33,408 nt of DNA from an uncultured Bacilli bacterium (GTDB lineage Bacteria > Bacillota_I > Bacilli_A > RF39 > UBA660): contig CANQGF010000009.1 in the NCBI GenBank assembly GCA_947601485.1, positions 1 through 33,408 on the forward strand, in the 5' to 3' direction. This document shows positions 8,799-19,377 of the stretch, piece after piece (the stretch's first letter is position 1; every line of letters starts with the position of its first letter). The notes beneath the pieces are model-generated. The model was not told the origin of the DNA and did no database searches. It was given only the letters and a program-made list of their open reading frames with translations. The translations under genes and the position numbers were made by a program.

Positions 8799-10952
8799 TT
8801 ATGATATTTCCTTTAAACTTAAAGATACTTTTTGTTTCTCTAAATTAATATCATCAACATAAACATCAATAATATCTCCAACTTTTAAAAGTTCACTTGG
8901 ATGTTTAATATAATTATTACTCATTTTTGATATATGAACTAAACCATCATTTTTAATTCCAATATCGACAAAAGCTCCAAAATCAACAACATTTCGAACT
9001 GTTCCTTGTAATTTCATTCCTACTTTTAAATCTTCTAAATGTAGGATATCTTTTTTTAAAATTGGTTTTGGTAACATATCACGTGGGTCACGATTAGGTT
9101 TTTCTAAACATTCAATGATATCATCTAAAGTATATTTATCAATACCAATATTTTTAATAATTTCTTCTTTATTTAAAGATGACAATTTTTCTTGTATTTC
9201 ATTAGTGCCAATTAAAGTTAAGGGAATATTTAAGTATGCTAATAATTTTTTAGTTAATTCATAACTTTCAGGGTGAATACTAGTCATATCAAGTATATTA
9301 TCACCATTTTGGATCCTTAAAAACCCAATAGCTTGTTCATAAGTTTTATCATTTAAAATCTTTTTCTTTAATAATTCATTACGATTTTTAAATGAACCAA
9401 ATTCATCTCTAAATTTAATTATTTTATCAATCGTACTTTTAGTTAAACCAGAAATATATTTTAAAATAGAAGGTGATGCTGTATTTAAATTAACACCAAT
9501 TTGATTAACAACTTTTTCAACCACAAAGTTTAGACTTTCTTTTAATTTTTTATCATTAACATCATGTTGATACAAACCAACTCCAATACTTTCTGGATCA
9601 ATTTTAACAAGTTCTGATAAAGGATCTTCTAGCCTTCTACCAATAGATATAGCACTTCTTTCTTCAACATGTAGATTAGGGAATTCACTTATTGCTAAAT
9701 TACTTGCAGAATATACTGATGCGCCAGCTTCACTTACAATAATATATTCTACATTTCTTTTAGATGATTTAATAACATCCGCTATAAAAGCTTCCGATTC
9801 TCTTGAAGCGGTACCATTACCAATAGCAACAATATCAATCGCATAGTCATCAATTAATTTTAAAACAATCTCTTTACTTTTTTCATATTCACATTTTGGC
9901 TCATGAGGATAAATAACACTAATTTTTAGAGGTTTACCTGTTTTATCTAAAACAGCTAATTTACAACCAGTTCGATAAGCTGGGTCAAAACCTAATACTG
10001 TCTTTTCTTTAATTGGTGGTTGCATTAATAACTTTTCTAAATTATCACTAAAATTATCAATCGCAACATCTTCTGCTTTTAATTTTAATTCACTTCTAAT
10101 TTCTCTTTCTATTGAGGGCTCTATTAATCTTTTATAACTATCAAGAATGGCATCATTTACAATAGCTACTATTTCACTATTGTTAGTATTTTTGATAATC
10201 TTACTTTTTAAATAATCTAAAATAAGACTTTCTTCAATATCAATATTAACATTTAAAACGCCTTCATCTTCACCCCTATTAATAGCAAGAACTCGATACA
10301 TTTTCAAATATTTAACTGGCTCTTTAAAATCATAATACATTTCATAAGTCTTAAGTTCATCTTGAGCACTTTTCTTCTTTTTACTAACCATAATACCATT
10401 ATGATAAGTTAAATATCTAATTTTACTACGAAAAGAAGCATTATCACTAATCCATTCAGCAATAATATATTTAGCTCCCATAATCGCATCTTCAACTGTT
10501 TTAACATTATCATTTAAATATTTTAAAGCTATATTATTAATACTACCTGTAACATTAAAACTCATAATTATTTTAGCCAAAGGCTCTAATCCATTTTTAA
10601 TTGCTTCGGTTGCTTTTGTTTTTTTCTTTTCTTTAAAAGGACGATAAATATCTTCTATTTCTACTAATTTATTAGCTTTGGAAATAGCCATACTTATTTC
10701 ATCTGTTAAAAGACCTTTTTCTTCAATTAATCTTTTTACTTCATCTTTTCTTTTTTGTAAATTAACTTCATACGAATATTCCTCTTCAATAGCGCGTATT
10801 TGAACTTCATCTAAATTACCAGTAACTTCTTTACGATATCGAGCAATAAAAGGAATTGTATTGCCTTCTTCTAATAAAGTTAAAGTACTTTTAATACTTT
10901 TAATGCTAATATTTAAAGTTTTAGCTAATTCTTCAATTATTTTATCATTCAT
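8799..10952 (-). CDS. tex: Tex-family RNA-binding protein (YqgF-like, HhH and S1 domains)
   Basis: IPFIARYRKEVTGNLDE, GFDPAYRTGCKLAVLD, C-terminal S1 domain LKVGMKLQGTVRNVVDFGAFVDIGIKNDGLVHIS. Confidence 0.92.
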   Translation of the reverse strand: MNDKIIEELAKTLNISIKSIKSTLTLLEEGNTIPFIARYRKEVTGNLDEVQIRAIEEEYSYEVNLQKRKDEVKRLIEEKGLLTDEISMAISKANKLVEIEDIYRPFKEKKKTKATEAIKNGLEPLAKIIMSFNVTGSINNIALKYLNDNVKTVEDAIMGAKYIIAEWISDNASFRSKIRYLTYHNGIMVSKKKKSAQDELKTYEMYYDFKEPVKYLKMYRVLAINRGEDEGVLNVNIDIEESLILDYLKSKIIKNTNNSEIVAIVNDAILDSYKRLIEPSIEREIRSELKLKAEDVAIDNFSDNLEKLLMQPPIKEKTVLGFDPAYRTGCKLAVLDKTGKPLKISVIYPHEPKCEYEKSKEIVLKLIDDYAIDIVAIGNGTASRESEAFIADVIKSSKRNVEYIIVSEAGASVYSASNLAISEFPNLHVEERSAISIGRRLEDPLSELVKIDPESIGVGLYQHDVNDKKLKESLNFVVEKVVNQIGVNLNTASPSILKYISGLTKSTIDKIIKFRDEFGSFKNRNELLKKKILNDKTYEQAIGFLRIQNGDNILDMTSIHPESYELTKKLLAYLNIPLTLIGTNEIQEKLSSLNKEEIIKNIGIDKYTLDDIIECLEKPNRDPRDMLPKPILKKDILHLEDLKVGMKLQGTVRNVVDFGAFVDIGIKNDGLVHISKMSNNYIKHPSELLKVGDIIDVYVDDINLEKQKVSLSLKEIS

Positions 10953-13161
10953 TATTTCTTACTCTTTCTATTAATTTAACTGTTTCATTATAATCTTCAT
11001 CTAATAACTCAATTCTAAAATTTTGAATACCCACGTCTTTTAATTCATTCAAATAATCTAATAAATTGGTTTTATTAGTATTAAGAATTGTTGTACTATG
11101 ATTTAAGGGATTAGTTTCCATTTGATATAATTTATTATTCCGATCCTTTAAATAGTATTTATGATTATTCATACATACATGACATTTTTCTTCTTTATTA
11201 ACTAACTTTTGGATTGGACAATATTTCATAATCATTAATTCAATATTGCCATATAAATATATTTCTATACTTTCTTTATTTTGGGTATTATTAACAATAT
11301 CTTTAATATCATTAATATCACATTCAACTGATAAACATAATATATTACCATAATTTAAAAGATAATCTAAAGTATAGTGATTAGTTATATTTAGTGGGTA
11401 ATCTCCCCTTTCAGGATATTTAGTTAATGAAGCAATATCACTTGCTAATGTATGTTTATAATCTTCTAGATATTCAATATTATCTCTAGGTATTCGATAG
11501 ATTAAATTATCTTGCATTAATTTTTTGTTAATAACTATGATGTTTTCCACATTATTATCTAGAGCTGCTTGTAATTGTTCTTTTGTTCTCACCAAAATAC
11601 TTAAATTACTTGGTTTTATTTTTTTCTTTATTTTATTATCTTTGAAATCATGTTCTTCAAAAATAGTTTTAGTTTCTTCTCTTAAACTTTTTAATTTATC
11701 TAAAGCTACTCTTCTTATTTCATTAAGTATGCCAATAGGAATAAATATATTATCATCCATTATTAAATCAATATTTTCTACTTCAAATGGCGTATTACCT
11801 GTTTTTCTTAAAACTTCTTCAATTCTTTCTTTAGTTAAAGGAGAATTTTTAGATTTTTCTACAACATAATCATTTATGCCTTCTATTTTAAAATGATTAT
11901 CTTTAACGATAATTTTTAGTTTTTCGTGCGTTTTAGCTACCAAAGATATATAAACTGGTATTTTTTTAGTTACTTCTTTGGGACTTTCCATAACGGGGTT
12001 AGTAAGCATAACCTCATCTAAATCTTTAATATTAATAAAGTTATCTAGATAAATAGTACTTCCTTTTTTACCTAAATTAATTAAATTATCTTTTTCATCA
12101 TACATAAAATTAATTGTTATACCAATGTTATTATTTTTAAATCTAATACCCTCAAATTGCTTTAAATCATGAGTTAATTTAATTTTAATTTTCTTTTTGG
12201 TAACGTTTGTTACCTCACCAATTTTAATACCTACATGATTAGGAGCTTTAATATTCATAATATCATTATCATTAAATAAATATCCTTTAGTATATTCACG
12301 ATTAAAAATAGCTTTCAGTAAAAATAAATCTTCTTCCCTAACTTTTAATTCTTCATGATTTTCATATTGGCTCATTAAAGTCTTATAAATTTTTGTGACC
12401 ATTCCAACATATAGAGGACTTTTCATTCTTCCTTCAATTTTAAAACATTTAATATTACTAGCCATTAATTTTTCAAAATCATTTATAGAACATAAATCTT
12501 TAGGGCTTAATAAATAATCACCTTCCGTTTCAATTAATTGATTATCTTCATAAAGTTTATAAGGAAGACGACACATACCAGCACATTCTCCACGATTGCC
12601 ACTTCGATTTAAAATGGCAGATGAAAAAAGACAATTCCCACTATAAGAGATACATAAAGAGCCATGAATAAAAACTTCCTTTTCTAAAGGCGTTTCAATA
12701 GAATCAATATAATCTAGGGGTAATTCTCTAGCAAAAACGACTCTTTTAATACCTAACTTTTCTAAAAAATCTAGAGAATATTTATTATGATTATGCATTT
12801 GTGTTGAAGCATGAATTTCTAAATTGGGAAATTTTTGATGAACTAAATTAATTAAACCGATATCTTGCATAATAAGAGCGTCAACTCCTATTTTATGTAA
12901 AGATCTAACATAATCTATAACCTCATCTATTTCTCTTTCATAAACTAAAGTATTAACTGTTATATAAATTTTAACATCATATAAATGACATAATTTAGTA
13001 GCGTCATTAATTTCTTCTAAAGTAAAATTACTAGCAAACGCTCTAGCGCCAAATTTTTTGCCACCTAAATAAACGGCATCTGCTCCATTATTAATCGCCG
13101 CGATTAAAGAAGGATAATCACCAACGGGAACTAATAACTCATGCTTCATATTCAAATTCAT
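10945..13161 (-). CDS. Peptidase U32 family protein (RlhA/PrtC-like)
   Basis: ELLVPVGDYPSLIAAINNGADAVYLGGKKFGARAFA; HGSLCISYSGNCLFSS...NRGECAGMCRLPY; FKIEGRMKSPLYV. Confidence 0.9.
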   Translation of the reverse strand: MNLNMKHELLVPVGDYPSLIAAINNGADAVYLGGKKFGARAFASNFTLEEINDATKLCHLYDVKIYITVNTLVYEREIDEVIDYVRSLHKIGVDALIMQDIGLINLVHQKFPNLEIHASTQMHNHNKYSLDFLEKLGIKRVVFARELPLDYIDSIETPLEKEVFIHGSLCISYSGNCLFSSAILNRSGNRGECAGMCRLPYKLYEDNQLIETEGDYLLSPKDLCSINDFEKLMASNIKCFKIEGRMKSPLYVGMVTKIYKTLMSQYENHEELKVREEDLFLLKAIFNREYTKGYLFNDNDIMNIKAPNHVGIKIGEVTNVTKKKIKIKLTHDLKQFEGIRFKNNNIGITINFMYDEKDNLINLGKKGSTIYLDNFINIKDLDEVMLTNPVMESPKEVTKKIPVYISLVAKTHEKLKIIVKDNHFKIEGINDYVVEKSKNSPLTKERIEEVLRKTGNTPFEVENIDLIMDDNIFIPIGILNEIRRVALDKLKSLREETKTIFEEHDFKDNKIKKKIKPSNLSILVRTKEQLQAALDNNVENIIVINKKLMQDNLIYRIPRDNIEYLEDYKHTLASDIASLTKYPERGDYPLNITNHYTLDYLLNYGNILCLSVECDINDIKDIVNNTQNKESIEIYLYGNIELMIMKYCPIQKLVNKEEKCHVCMNNHKYYLKDRNNKLYQMETNPLNHSTTILNTNKTNLLDYLNELKDVGIQNFRIELLDEDYNETVKLIERVRNNE

Positions 13162-13795
13162 CCCAAATTCCCCCTTCCGGTAGTAACTTAAAGTCCATTA
13201 TTTCATCTTTAACGGGATGATGAAACCTAATATGATAAGCAAACAAAGCAATTTGTTTTTTGTCTTGCAAACCATATAATTGATCACCATATAAAGGATA
13301 ATTACGATGAGCAAATTGTAATCTTATTTGATGATGACGTCCTGTAATTAAATTAACTTTAACTAAACTTAAATTATTTTTATTTTCTAAAACTTCATAT
13401 TCTAACTTAGCATATTTTCCTTGTTTTTCATTAGAAATAACACTTATCTCATCTTTTTTTAAAATGTAATCTTCCATTATCCCTTTACCTTTTAAATTGC
13501 CATGGCAAACAAGTAAGTATTCTTTTGTCATTTCATGATTACTTATTATTTTTGAAAGACGACTGGCAGCTTTACTTGTTTTAGCAAATACCATTAAACC
13601 TCCAACTGGACGATCTAATCTATGGACTAAACCCAAGTAAACATTACCTGGCTTTTGATATTTTTCTTTTAAATAATTTTTAACCATTGTAAGTAAATCT
13701 AAATCTTTAGTGTAATCACTTTGGCATAAAATATTAGGCTTTTTGAAAACAACAATAAGATGGTTATCTTCATATAATATTTTTAAATTATTCAT
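13139..13795 (-). CDS. RluA/RluD-family pseudouridine synthase
   Basis: LGLVHRLDRPVGGLMVFAKTSKAASRLS catalytic motif; LITGRHHQIRLQFAH. Confidence 0.92.
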   Translation of the reverse strand: MNNLKILYEDNHLIVVFKKPNILCQSDYTKDLDLLTMVKNYLKEKYQKPGNVYLGLVHRLDRPVGGLMVFAKTSKAASRLSKIISNHEMTKEYLLVCHGNLKGKGIMEDYILKKDEISVISNEKQGKYAKLEYEVLENKNNLSLVKVNLITGRHHQIRLQFAHRNYPLYGDQLYGLQDKKQIALFAYHIRFHHPVKDEIMDFKLLPEGGIWDEFEYEA

Positions 13796-14639
13796 TAGTA
13801 ATCCGTCCTGTTATTCCACATGGTAAATATAAATTAGAATTTTGAATAGGTAAGCATAAATCATCTACTAAAATATTTTGTTTAGGAAAATTAATTTTTA
13901 AAATATTTTCTAAAGATAGATTAGGTAAATTAGTAGAATAAGTATTAATTATAAAAAACAAAAAATTATCATTTAATAGTTCCTTACACAATTTAACAAG
14001 TTCATCTAAATCCTTTTCCAAACTCCAAACTTCCCCATTAGCACCCCTTCCATAACTAGGAGGATCCATGATAATGGCATCATATTTATTGCCTCTTCTT
14101 ATTTCTCTTTTAACGAATTTAAAAACATCATCAATTAAAAATCTAACTGGTTTATCTTCTAAATGATTTAATTTAACATTTTCTTTAGCCCATTCAATCA
14201 TTCCTTTAGAGGAATCAACATGCACAACACTTGCCCCTGCTTTAAGACAAGCCACAGTTGAGGCTCCGGTATAAGCAAATAAATTTAAAACTTTAATATC
14301 TCTATTAGCGTTCTTTATTAAATCCATTTCTAAATCCCAGTTACTAGCTTGTTCGGGAAATAACCCTGTATGTTTAAATCCCATTTCTTTAATTAAGAAT
14401 TTTAAATCTTGATAATTAACTATCCAAGACTCTGGTGTTTTTAATTTATTTTCCCAATGTCCTCCACCAGAATTACTCCGATAATATATAGCATTTATTT
14501 TATAATCATCAAAACCACCTAAATCCCAAGTAACAACTGGATCTGGTCTAAGTAACAAAATATTTTGCCAACTTTCCAGTTTCATTCCCTTACTTGTTTT
14601 TAATATTTTATAATCTTGCCAATTATTACTAACTAACAT
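13788..14639 (-). CDS. Class I SAM-dependent methyltransferase (RlmI-like rRNA methyltransferase)
   Basis: VLNLFAYTGASTVACLKAGASVVHVDSSKGMIEWAKEN...AIIMDPPSYGRG. Confidence 0.9.
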   Translation of the reverse strand: MLVSNNWQDYKILKTSKGMKLESWQNILLLRPDPVVTWDLGGFDDYKINAIYYRSNSGGGHWENKLKTPESWIVNYQDLKFLIKEMGFKHTGLFPEQASNWDLEMDLIKNANRDIKVLNLFAYTGASTVACLKAGASVVHVDSSKGMIEWAKENVKLNHLEDKPVRFLIDDVFKFVKREIRRGNKYDAIIMDPPSYGRGANGEVWSLEKDLDELVKLCKELLNDNFLFFIINTYSTNLPNLSLENILKINFPKQNILVDDLCLPIQNSNLYLPCGITGRITNE

Positions 14640-14690
14640 ACTACCACCAAATTTATTATACTAATAAAAGGCCTAAATCTCAATTAGATT

Positions 14691-17600
14691 TTAATTTTTG
14701 ATTCTTACTCTACGACGGACATTAATTCTTTCCATTATATCTTTATAAATAAGATGAATACAGATATTTTTTTCATAATAATTAACAGAGCTAAAATCTA
14801 TTTCATCTACTACATCTTCAAATGAAGGAAGCTCATATTTATATGTATTATAATCACTTACTATAATAAAAATGGATTGTAAATCAAATTTTACAATTTT
14901 TTTCTCTTGATCTTGTACTATTCTAAAATTTTTCAAGATATTTGCTAAATACTCTTCCCCATTTTCAATTAGGGCATCTTCTTTAATACATATTGAAAGT
15001 ATTTTATCAGTATTAAAAGCATCGTTATCAATATATTGTATAGTTGAAGGAATATAAACTTCAGTAATATCTTGAGTACTAAAAACATTTCCGTCTATTG
15101 TTATAAGTCCATCATTTAAATAAACATGATTAAGAGGTACATCAATTCGACCAGTAATTTTTCTTAAACTTTTAGGCATCGCTAATATTTTTTTAGTAGC
15201 ATTCTTTTTAATATAATTAGCTAGATCAATATCTCTATCTTCAAATGGTGAACCTGTACCTATAACTGAAGAAACTTCAGAAATTTTATAAATATCTTTT
15301 ATTGATTTTATTCCTTCAGGTATCAAAAATCTATTTGAGTCCTGTGCATGATTTATATATATATAATAAAATTCAACTAAACTTTTAGGAATATTAAATA
15401 CTTGATCTTGATAAACAAAACTAATATCTTCTTTTAAAATATGAAATCTTTTAAATAATAAAGCACTTCCTAAAGTAAAGTAATTTCGATCATAAGTAAA
15501 TATTCCTTCACCAGAAAGATCCTCTTTATCGCTAATTTTAAGACCATTTTGAACAGTAATATTTTCAAATAAATTATAAAGGCTATGTTTTCCTGATTCT
15601 GTTTTATAAGTGAAATCATATTGTGATATGGCATTTAAAAAATTTAATAAAAAGAAATTATTTAAAACTTCTTGGCTATCTTTAAAAACTTCATTGTAAA
15701 AACCAATTATTCGATTATAATCTATTTTTAGTAGCCCCAAATGTCTATGAGAAGATACAATCTTTTCATGAACTATCATTTCATAATATTCTTTTTCTTT
15801 ATCATCCTCTATTTTGTCATAAAATAAATCAATAAAACCATTATTAGATAGCGTTAATGCATTATATTTTAAATTATATAAATTATAAAAATCATTATCA
15901 TCTATAGCCATATCTTCTATTTTAGAAAAATATTTTTTTTCATAAACACAACCATTAGAAAAATCAAAGTGTTCATTAAATTCTTTTGGTATATAAGCAC
16001 TATTTTTAAATTCTAATACTAAATCATTTATTTCTTTTAATAAGTCATCTTTAATTTCATAATAAAATTTCTTTTGGGTAAGTAAGGTTAATTTATGCTT
16101 TAATTTTTCTTTTTCTATTCTGTATTTACCATAATTATTTTTAATAAATTCATCTAAAGTTTTTTCTGTTTCACTAACCTTATTTAGTAACATCTCTACT
16201 TTAGCAATAACATCATTTCTTATTTTATCATCATTAAAATCCCAATCATCATATGACATTTCCTCTATCTCTTCCGAAATATTAAATATTTGTAACATTA
16301 CTTTCAAATTTTTAAATCTTGATAATAATTTAATATAAATTTCTCTAAAAATAACAAAGTAAAAACCTGCAAAAACATTGTTGTGATAGTCTTTTTTATT
16401 AAACGATGAAATTGATATATCTATATTCATATCCAAGACATCATAGTGAAAAGTAATATACTGTAAAAGTGAATGAGTAATCCCCTTATTTTCAACAAAA
16501 TTACCCATAAACATTTCATCACCTAACTCTACAAATTTAGAAAAACTTATATTATTAAAAGTTATTAATTTAAGAGTGCTATAATCAAAGGCAAACCTAT
16601 CAATATATTCTATTGTACTAGGGATTGTTATATTATAAAACTTTTGATTATAAAAAGCTTTACATCCTAATTGTTTTAAACCTTCATTTAAAATGATATT
16701 ATTAGTTTGACAATCATCAGAAAAGAGTGGAAAATAAACATCCTCTAAACTACTTGGGAAATAGACAATTTTATCATTAGCGTCTTTATCAATATTATTT
16801 AATAATTTTTCTATTTTTGGGTCACTATAATAATTGCTTTTATCAATGCTTTTTATGCCCTCTGGTAAATTATATATAGCATTTTTTTGTCCCTTTGTAA
16901 GGTACAATTTGTAAAAATCATTATATAAATTTTTTATAATGGTGGCATTTTCAACTTTAATAGATTTATCAAATAATAATTTTAAAGGTAAAAAATCTTT
17001 AAAAAAGAAATATGTTTCAAGTGGAATGGTGTTATTCAGGGTAAAGACACCATTAAAGTTAGTTGCTATACAAAAAATATCTGAACTAATTTTATAATTA
17101 TCATAAAATGAAGATAATTCACCCTTATCTAATGCTAATAATAAATTTAATAAATACTTATTTTCTAATATTTCTTCATAACTTATTTCGTTATTACCAT
17201 ATTTTAATCCATCAATTAATAAAGAAACAGCTTTTTCAATATCGCCTTTAAATAATTCATTAAAATATTCATTTCTTCCTAGTATTATGTTTTGAATCAT
17301 ACTGAATATGATATTTTGATAATATTCTAATTCTAATTTATCTGTATCTTTGTTAACAAATGTTTCAACTATTCCATCTTTGCTTATGGAAAGAGCACTA
17401 AATTTTAAATTATAAATATTTGTTAAATCACTTTCATCTATGGCAATATCTCCATATTCTTGATATTCCCGATATTCATAAAAGACACGATATTTTATTT
17501 CAATTTCTTCAATTTTTTTCAATAATTCATCCTTATGTTCTATATCAAAAGGAATTTTTAATAAGTTATTTATTTCATTATTTTTACTTTCTTCAGTTAT

Positions 17601-18341
17601 TTCAACTTTATGAATATATGTATATTCCTCTAATTGCTTTTCAACTGATGCTAAATCACTTAATATATAATTAACATCTGTTCTAACATTAATTTGTGAA
17701 TTATTATCTAATATTTGTTGTAACCAATTTAAGTGCTTTATCTTTTCATCTATTATTTCGTATTCTTTTTCCTTTTCTTCTTTACTTGGTTCAGAGTTAT
17801 ATTTACTTTCACTTTTATATCTTTCAATATTAGTTATAATACTTACTTCTATAGAATATAAAGTATTTAATGATAAACATAATCTATTTATTATATTATC
17901 AATGGCTTCTTTTTTCTTTTTACTTAAAAATAATTCTTTTCTTATTTCACTTATGGCTAGTAATCTTCCGATTACTTCATTTTGTAAAGTGTTAATATCA
18001 TTTTTATATAAATCTAACTTTTCACTATTTATTAAATAATTAATTCTATCTTCAACACTTTTTTCTTTTATTCCAGCTTCTTTTATAGAAATATTAAATA
18101 ATAGTTCAATAGTCATTTTAATATGATTATTAAGTACATCAGCTTCTAAAATTAAAGTATCATAATCTTTCATAGTTGATAAAATACTACTATACTCATT
18201 CTTATAGTAATCTACTAAACTATCGTTATTAAATTCTTTTCTTTTTGGTATTTTAATTATATCAAGAGGGCGTACTAATTCTGCATTAGTATTTATTTTA
18301 TGATGTTTAAATAACTTTTTTATTAATTCAATTAAATTCAT
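14691..18341 (-). CDS. 1216-aa protein with internally duplicated modules and LRR_5 (BspA-like) segments, no signal peptide; function unknown
   Basis: NIILNEGLKQLGCKAFYNQKFYNITIPSTIEYIDRFAF and HVYLNDGLITIDGNVFSTQDITEVYIPSTIQYIDNDAF; duplicated A.D..DL.N.YNLK..ALS.S..G blocks. Confidence 0.65.
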   Translation of the reverse strand: MNLIELIKKLFKHHKINTNAELVRPLDIIKIPKRKEFNNDSLVDYYKNEYSSILSTMKDYDTLILEADVLNNHIKMTIELLFNISIKEAGIKEKSVEDRINYLINSEKLDLYKNDINTLQNEVIGRLLAISEIRKELFLSKKKKEAIDNIINRLCLSLNTLYSIEVSIITNIERYKSESKYNSEPSKEEKEKEYEIIDEKIKHLNWLQQILDNNSQINVRTDVNYILSDLASVEKQLEEYTYIHKVEITEESKNNEINNLLKIPFDIEHKDELLKKIEEIEIKYRVFYEYREYQEYGDIAIDESDLTNIYNLKFSALSISKDGIVETFVNKDTDKLELEYYQNIIFSMIQNIILGRNEYFNELFKGDIEKAVSLLIDGLKYGNNEISYEEILENKYLLNLLLALDKGELSSFYDNYKISSDIFCIATNFNGVFTLNNTIPLETYFFFKDFLPLKLLFDKSIKVENATIIKNLYNDFYKLYLTKGQKNAIYNLPEGIKSIDKSNYYSDPKIEKLLNNIDKDANDKIVYFPSSLEDVYFPLFSDDCQTNNIILNEGLKQLGCKAFYNQKFYNITIPSTIEYIDRFAFDYSTLKLITFNNISFSKFVELGDEMFMGNFVENKGITHSLLQYITFHYDVLDMNIDISISSFNKKDYHNNVFAGFYFVIFREIYIKLLSRFKNLKVMLQIFNISEEIEEMSYDDWDFNDDKIRNDVIAKVEMLLNKVSETEKTLDEFIKNNYGKYRIEKEKLKHKLTLLTQKKFYYEIKDDLLKEINDLVLEFKNSAYIPKEFNEHFDFSNGCVYEKKYFSKIEDMAIDDNDFYNLYNLKYNALTLSNNGFIDLFYDKIEDDKEKEYYEMIVHEKIVSSHRHLGLLKIDYNRIIGFYNEVFKDSQEVLNNFFLLNFLNAISQYDFTYKTESGKHSLYNLFENITVQNGLKISDKEDLSGEGIFTYDRNYFTLGSALLFKRFHILKEDISFVYQDQVFNIPKSLVEFYYIYINHAQDSNRFLIPEGIKSIKDIYKISEVSSVIGTGSPFEDRDIDLANYIKKNATKKILAMPKSLRKITGRIDVPLNHVYLNDGLITIDGNVFSTQDITEVYIPSTIQYIDNDAFNTDKILSICIKEDALIENGEEYLANILKNFRIVQDQEKKIVKFDLQSIFIIVSDYNTYKYELPSFEDVVDEIDFSSVNYYEKNICIHLIYKDIMERINVRRRVRIKN

Positions 18342-18407
18342 AAATTATCCCCCTTGAAAAAGTATTAATTATTATAACATTTTTTACTTAAAATAAAAAG
18401 AAAAAAA

Positions 18408-18433
18408 TTACCAAATCTCTAGAGATTTGGTAA
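18408..18433 (-). terminator. Hairpin TTACCAAATCTCT/AGAGATTTGGTAA upstream of TA locus 1, intrinsic terminator on the minus strand
   Basis: 13-bp perfect palindromic stem followed on the minus strand by TTTTTTTCTTTTT. Confidence 0.7.
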
Positions 18434-18511
18434 CAAAAATATTAATTTTTTAAAAAACTAAATTAAAAACTATTTACAAAAACAAAATAAGTTGGTTTAA
18501 TTAATAACTAT

Positions 18512-18720
18512 GGAAGATGTATATGTCGTTGCCTAACTTTTTTGAAAAAACTCAGGTGGGTTTTGGATAGAAAGGCAGGTGATGTCAATGAGTAAGAAAT
18601 ATCGTGAAACGATACAATTATTTATTGTTTTAGTGCTAGCACTAGCTTTGCTCCTGCTAATACTAAAAATCTAACTCGAAAGAGTTAGATAACACCATAG
18701 GCAACGCATATGCGTTTTCC
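18512..18720. repeat. Inverted repeat bounding toxin transcription unit 1
   Basis: Left arm 18512-18535 GGAAGATGTATATGTCGTTGCCTA; right arm 18698-18720 is the reverse complement of GGAAAACGCATATGCGTTGCCTA. Confidence 0.6.
18588..18674 (+). CDS. Type I TA-like hydrophobic toxin peptide (28 aa), resembling the TxpA/Fst/holin-like toxin class
   Basis: MSKKYRETIQLFIVLVLALALLLLILKI*; charged N-terminus then a single hydrophobic helix; upstream AGGTGATGTCA SD region; alternative in-frame ATG at 18582. Below the ORF-track size cutoff. Confidence 0.7.
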   Translation: MSKKYRETIQLFIVLVLALALLLLILKI

Positions 18721-18721
18721 T
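18664..18721 (-). ncRNA. Antisense RNA (antitoxin) of TA locus 1, overlapping the toxin 3' end
   Basis: Minus promoter TTGTAT (18757-18752), 17 nt, TAAAAT (18734-18729); terminator hairpin ATCTAACTC-TTTC-GAGTTAGAT (18690-18669) followed by TTTTT. Confidence 0.65.
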
Positions 18722-18880
18722 ATTTATAATTTTAGCACATTTATTTTTTATATACAACAACTTTTAATTATTAGGTGATAATTCCAAAATAGCACTATAA
18801 TCCAAAAACTTATACTTTATTTAAAATAATATATAAAAAATATAAAAAGTGTTATATAATAACCAGTGAAGTGAAACAAT

Positions 18881-19297
18881 ATGACAGATCCATTTTTGCC
18901 AAAAGAATATGTAGCGTTAGCATTAATTAAAGCAAAGCTTCAACTTTTTGAAGAAAATTTTGCTACTACATCAGAACTTAATCAATTTATTTTATTTATG
19001 CAAAAGGAATTTAACGAACGCAAATTGGGCATTGTAATTAAACATGACTTATGTTTAGAAGATTTTAATATAGAGAATGGCATTGTTACCATTACTAATA
19101 GATGCTGTTTTAAATTAGATAGACTTTCTAATGAAATTCTTAATATATTAACTGATGAAACTTTAATTTTAAAATTCTTTATAGAAATTGAAGCAAAAAG
19201 ATTAGAAATTTTAAAAAGTTTTCCCAAATATTCAAAAGCTGCTCAATCTAGTACAAACAAGCTTCTATCTCTTATACCAAAAAAACATTGCAAATAG
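18881..19297 (+). CDS. Hypothetical protein, 138 aa
   Basis: Upstream TATAAT-like box; downstream hairpin ATTATGC...GCATAAT (19332-19352) with T-run; no family recognised. Confidence 0.6.
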   Translation: MTDPFLPKEYVALALIKAKLQLFEENFATTSELNQFILFMQKEFNERKLGIVIKHDLCLEDFNIENGIVTITNRCCFKLDRLSNEILNILTDETLILKFFIEIEAKRLEILKSFPKYSKAAQSSTNKLLSLIPKKHCK

Positions 19298-19331
19298 ATA
19301 TCATGTTTTAATCTTATGAACCAATTTAACT

Positions 19332-19361
19332 ATTATGCGCAAATAGCATAATCGTTTTTAT
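19332..19361 (+). terminator. Intrinsic terminator of orf138
   Basis: ATTATGCGCAAATAGCATAAT followed by CGTTTTTAT. Confidence 0.6.
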
Positions 19362-19377
19362 ATAAAACTAAAATTTT

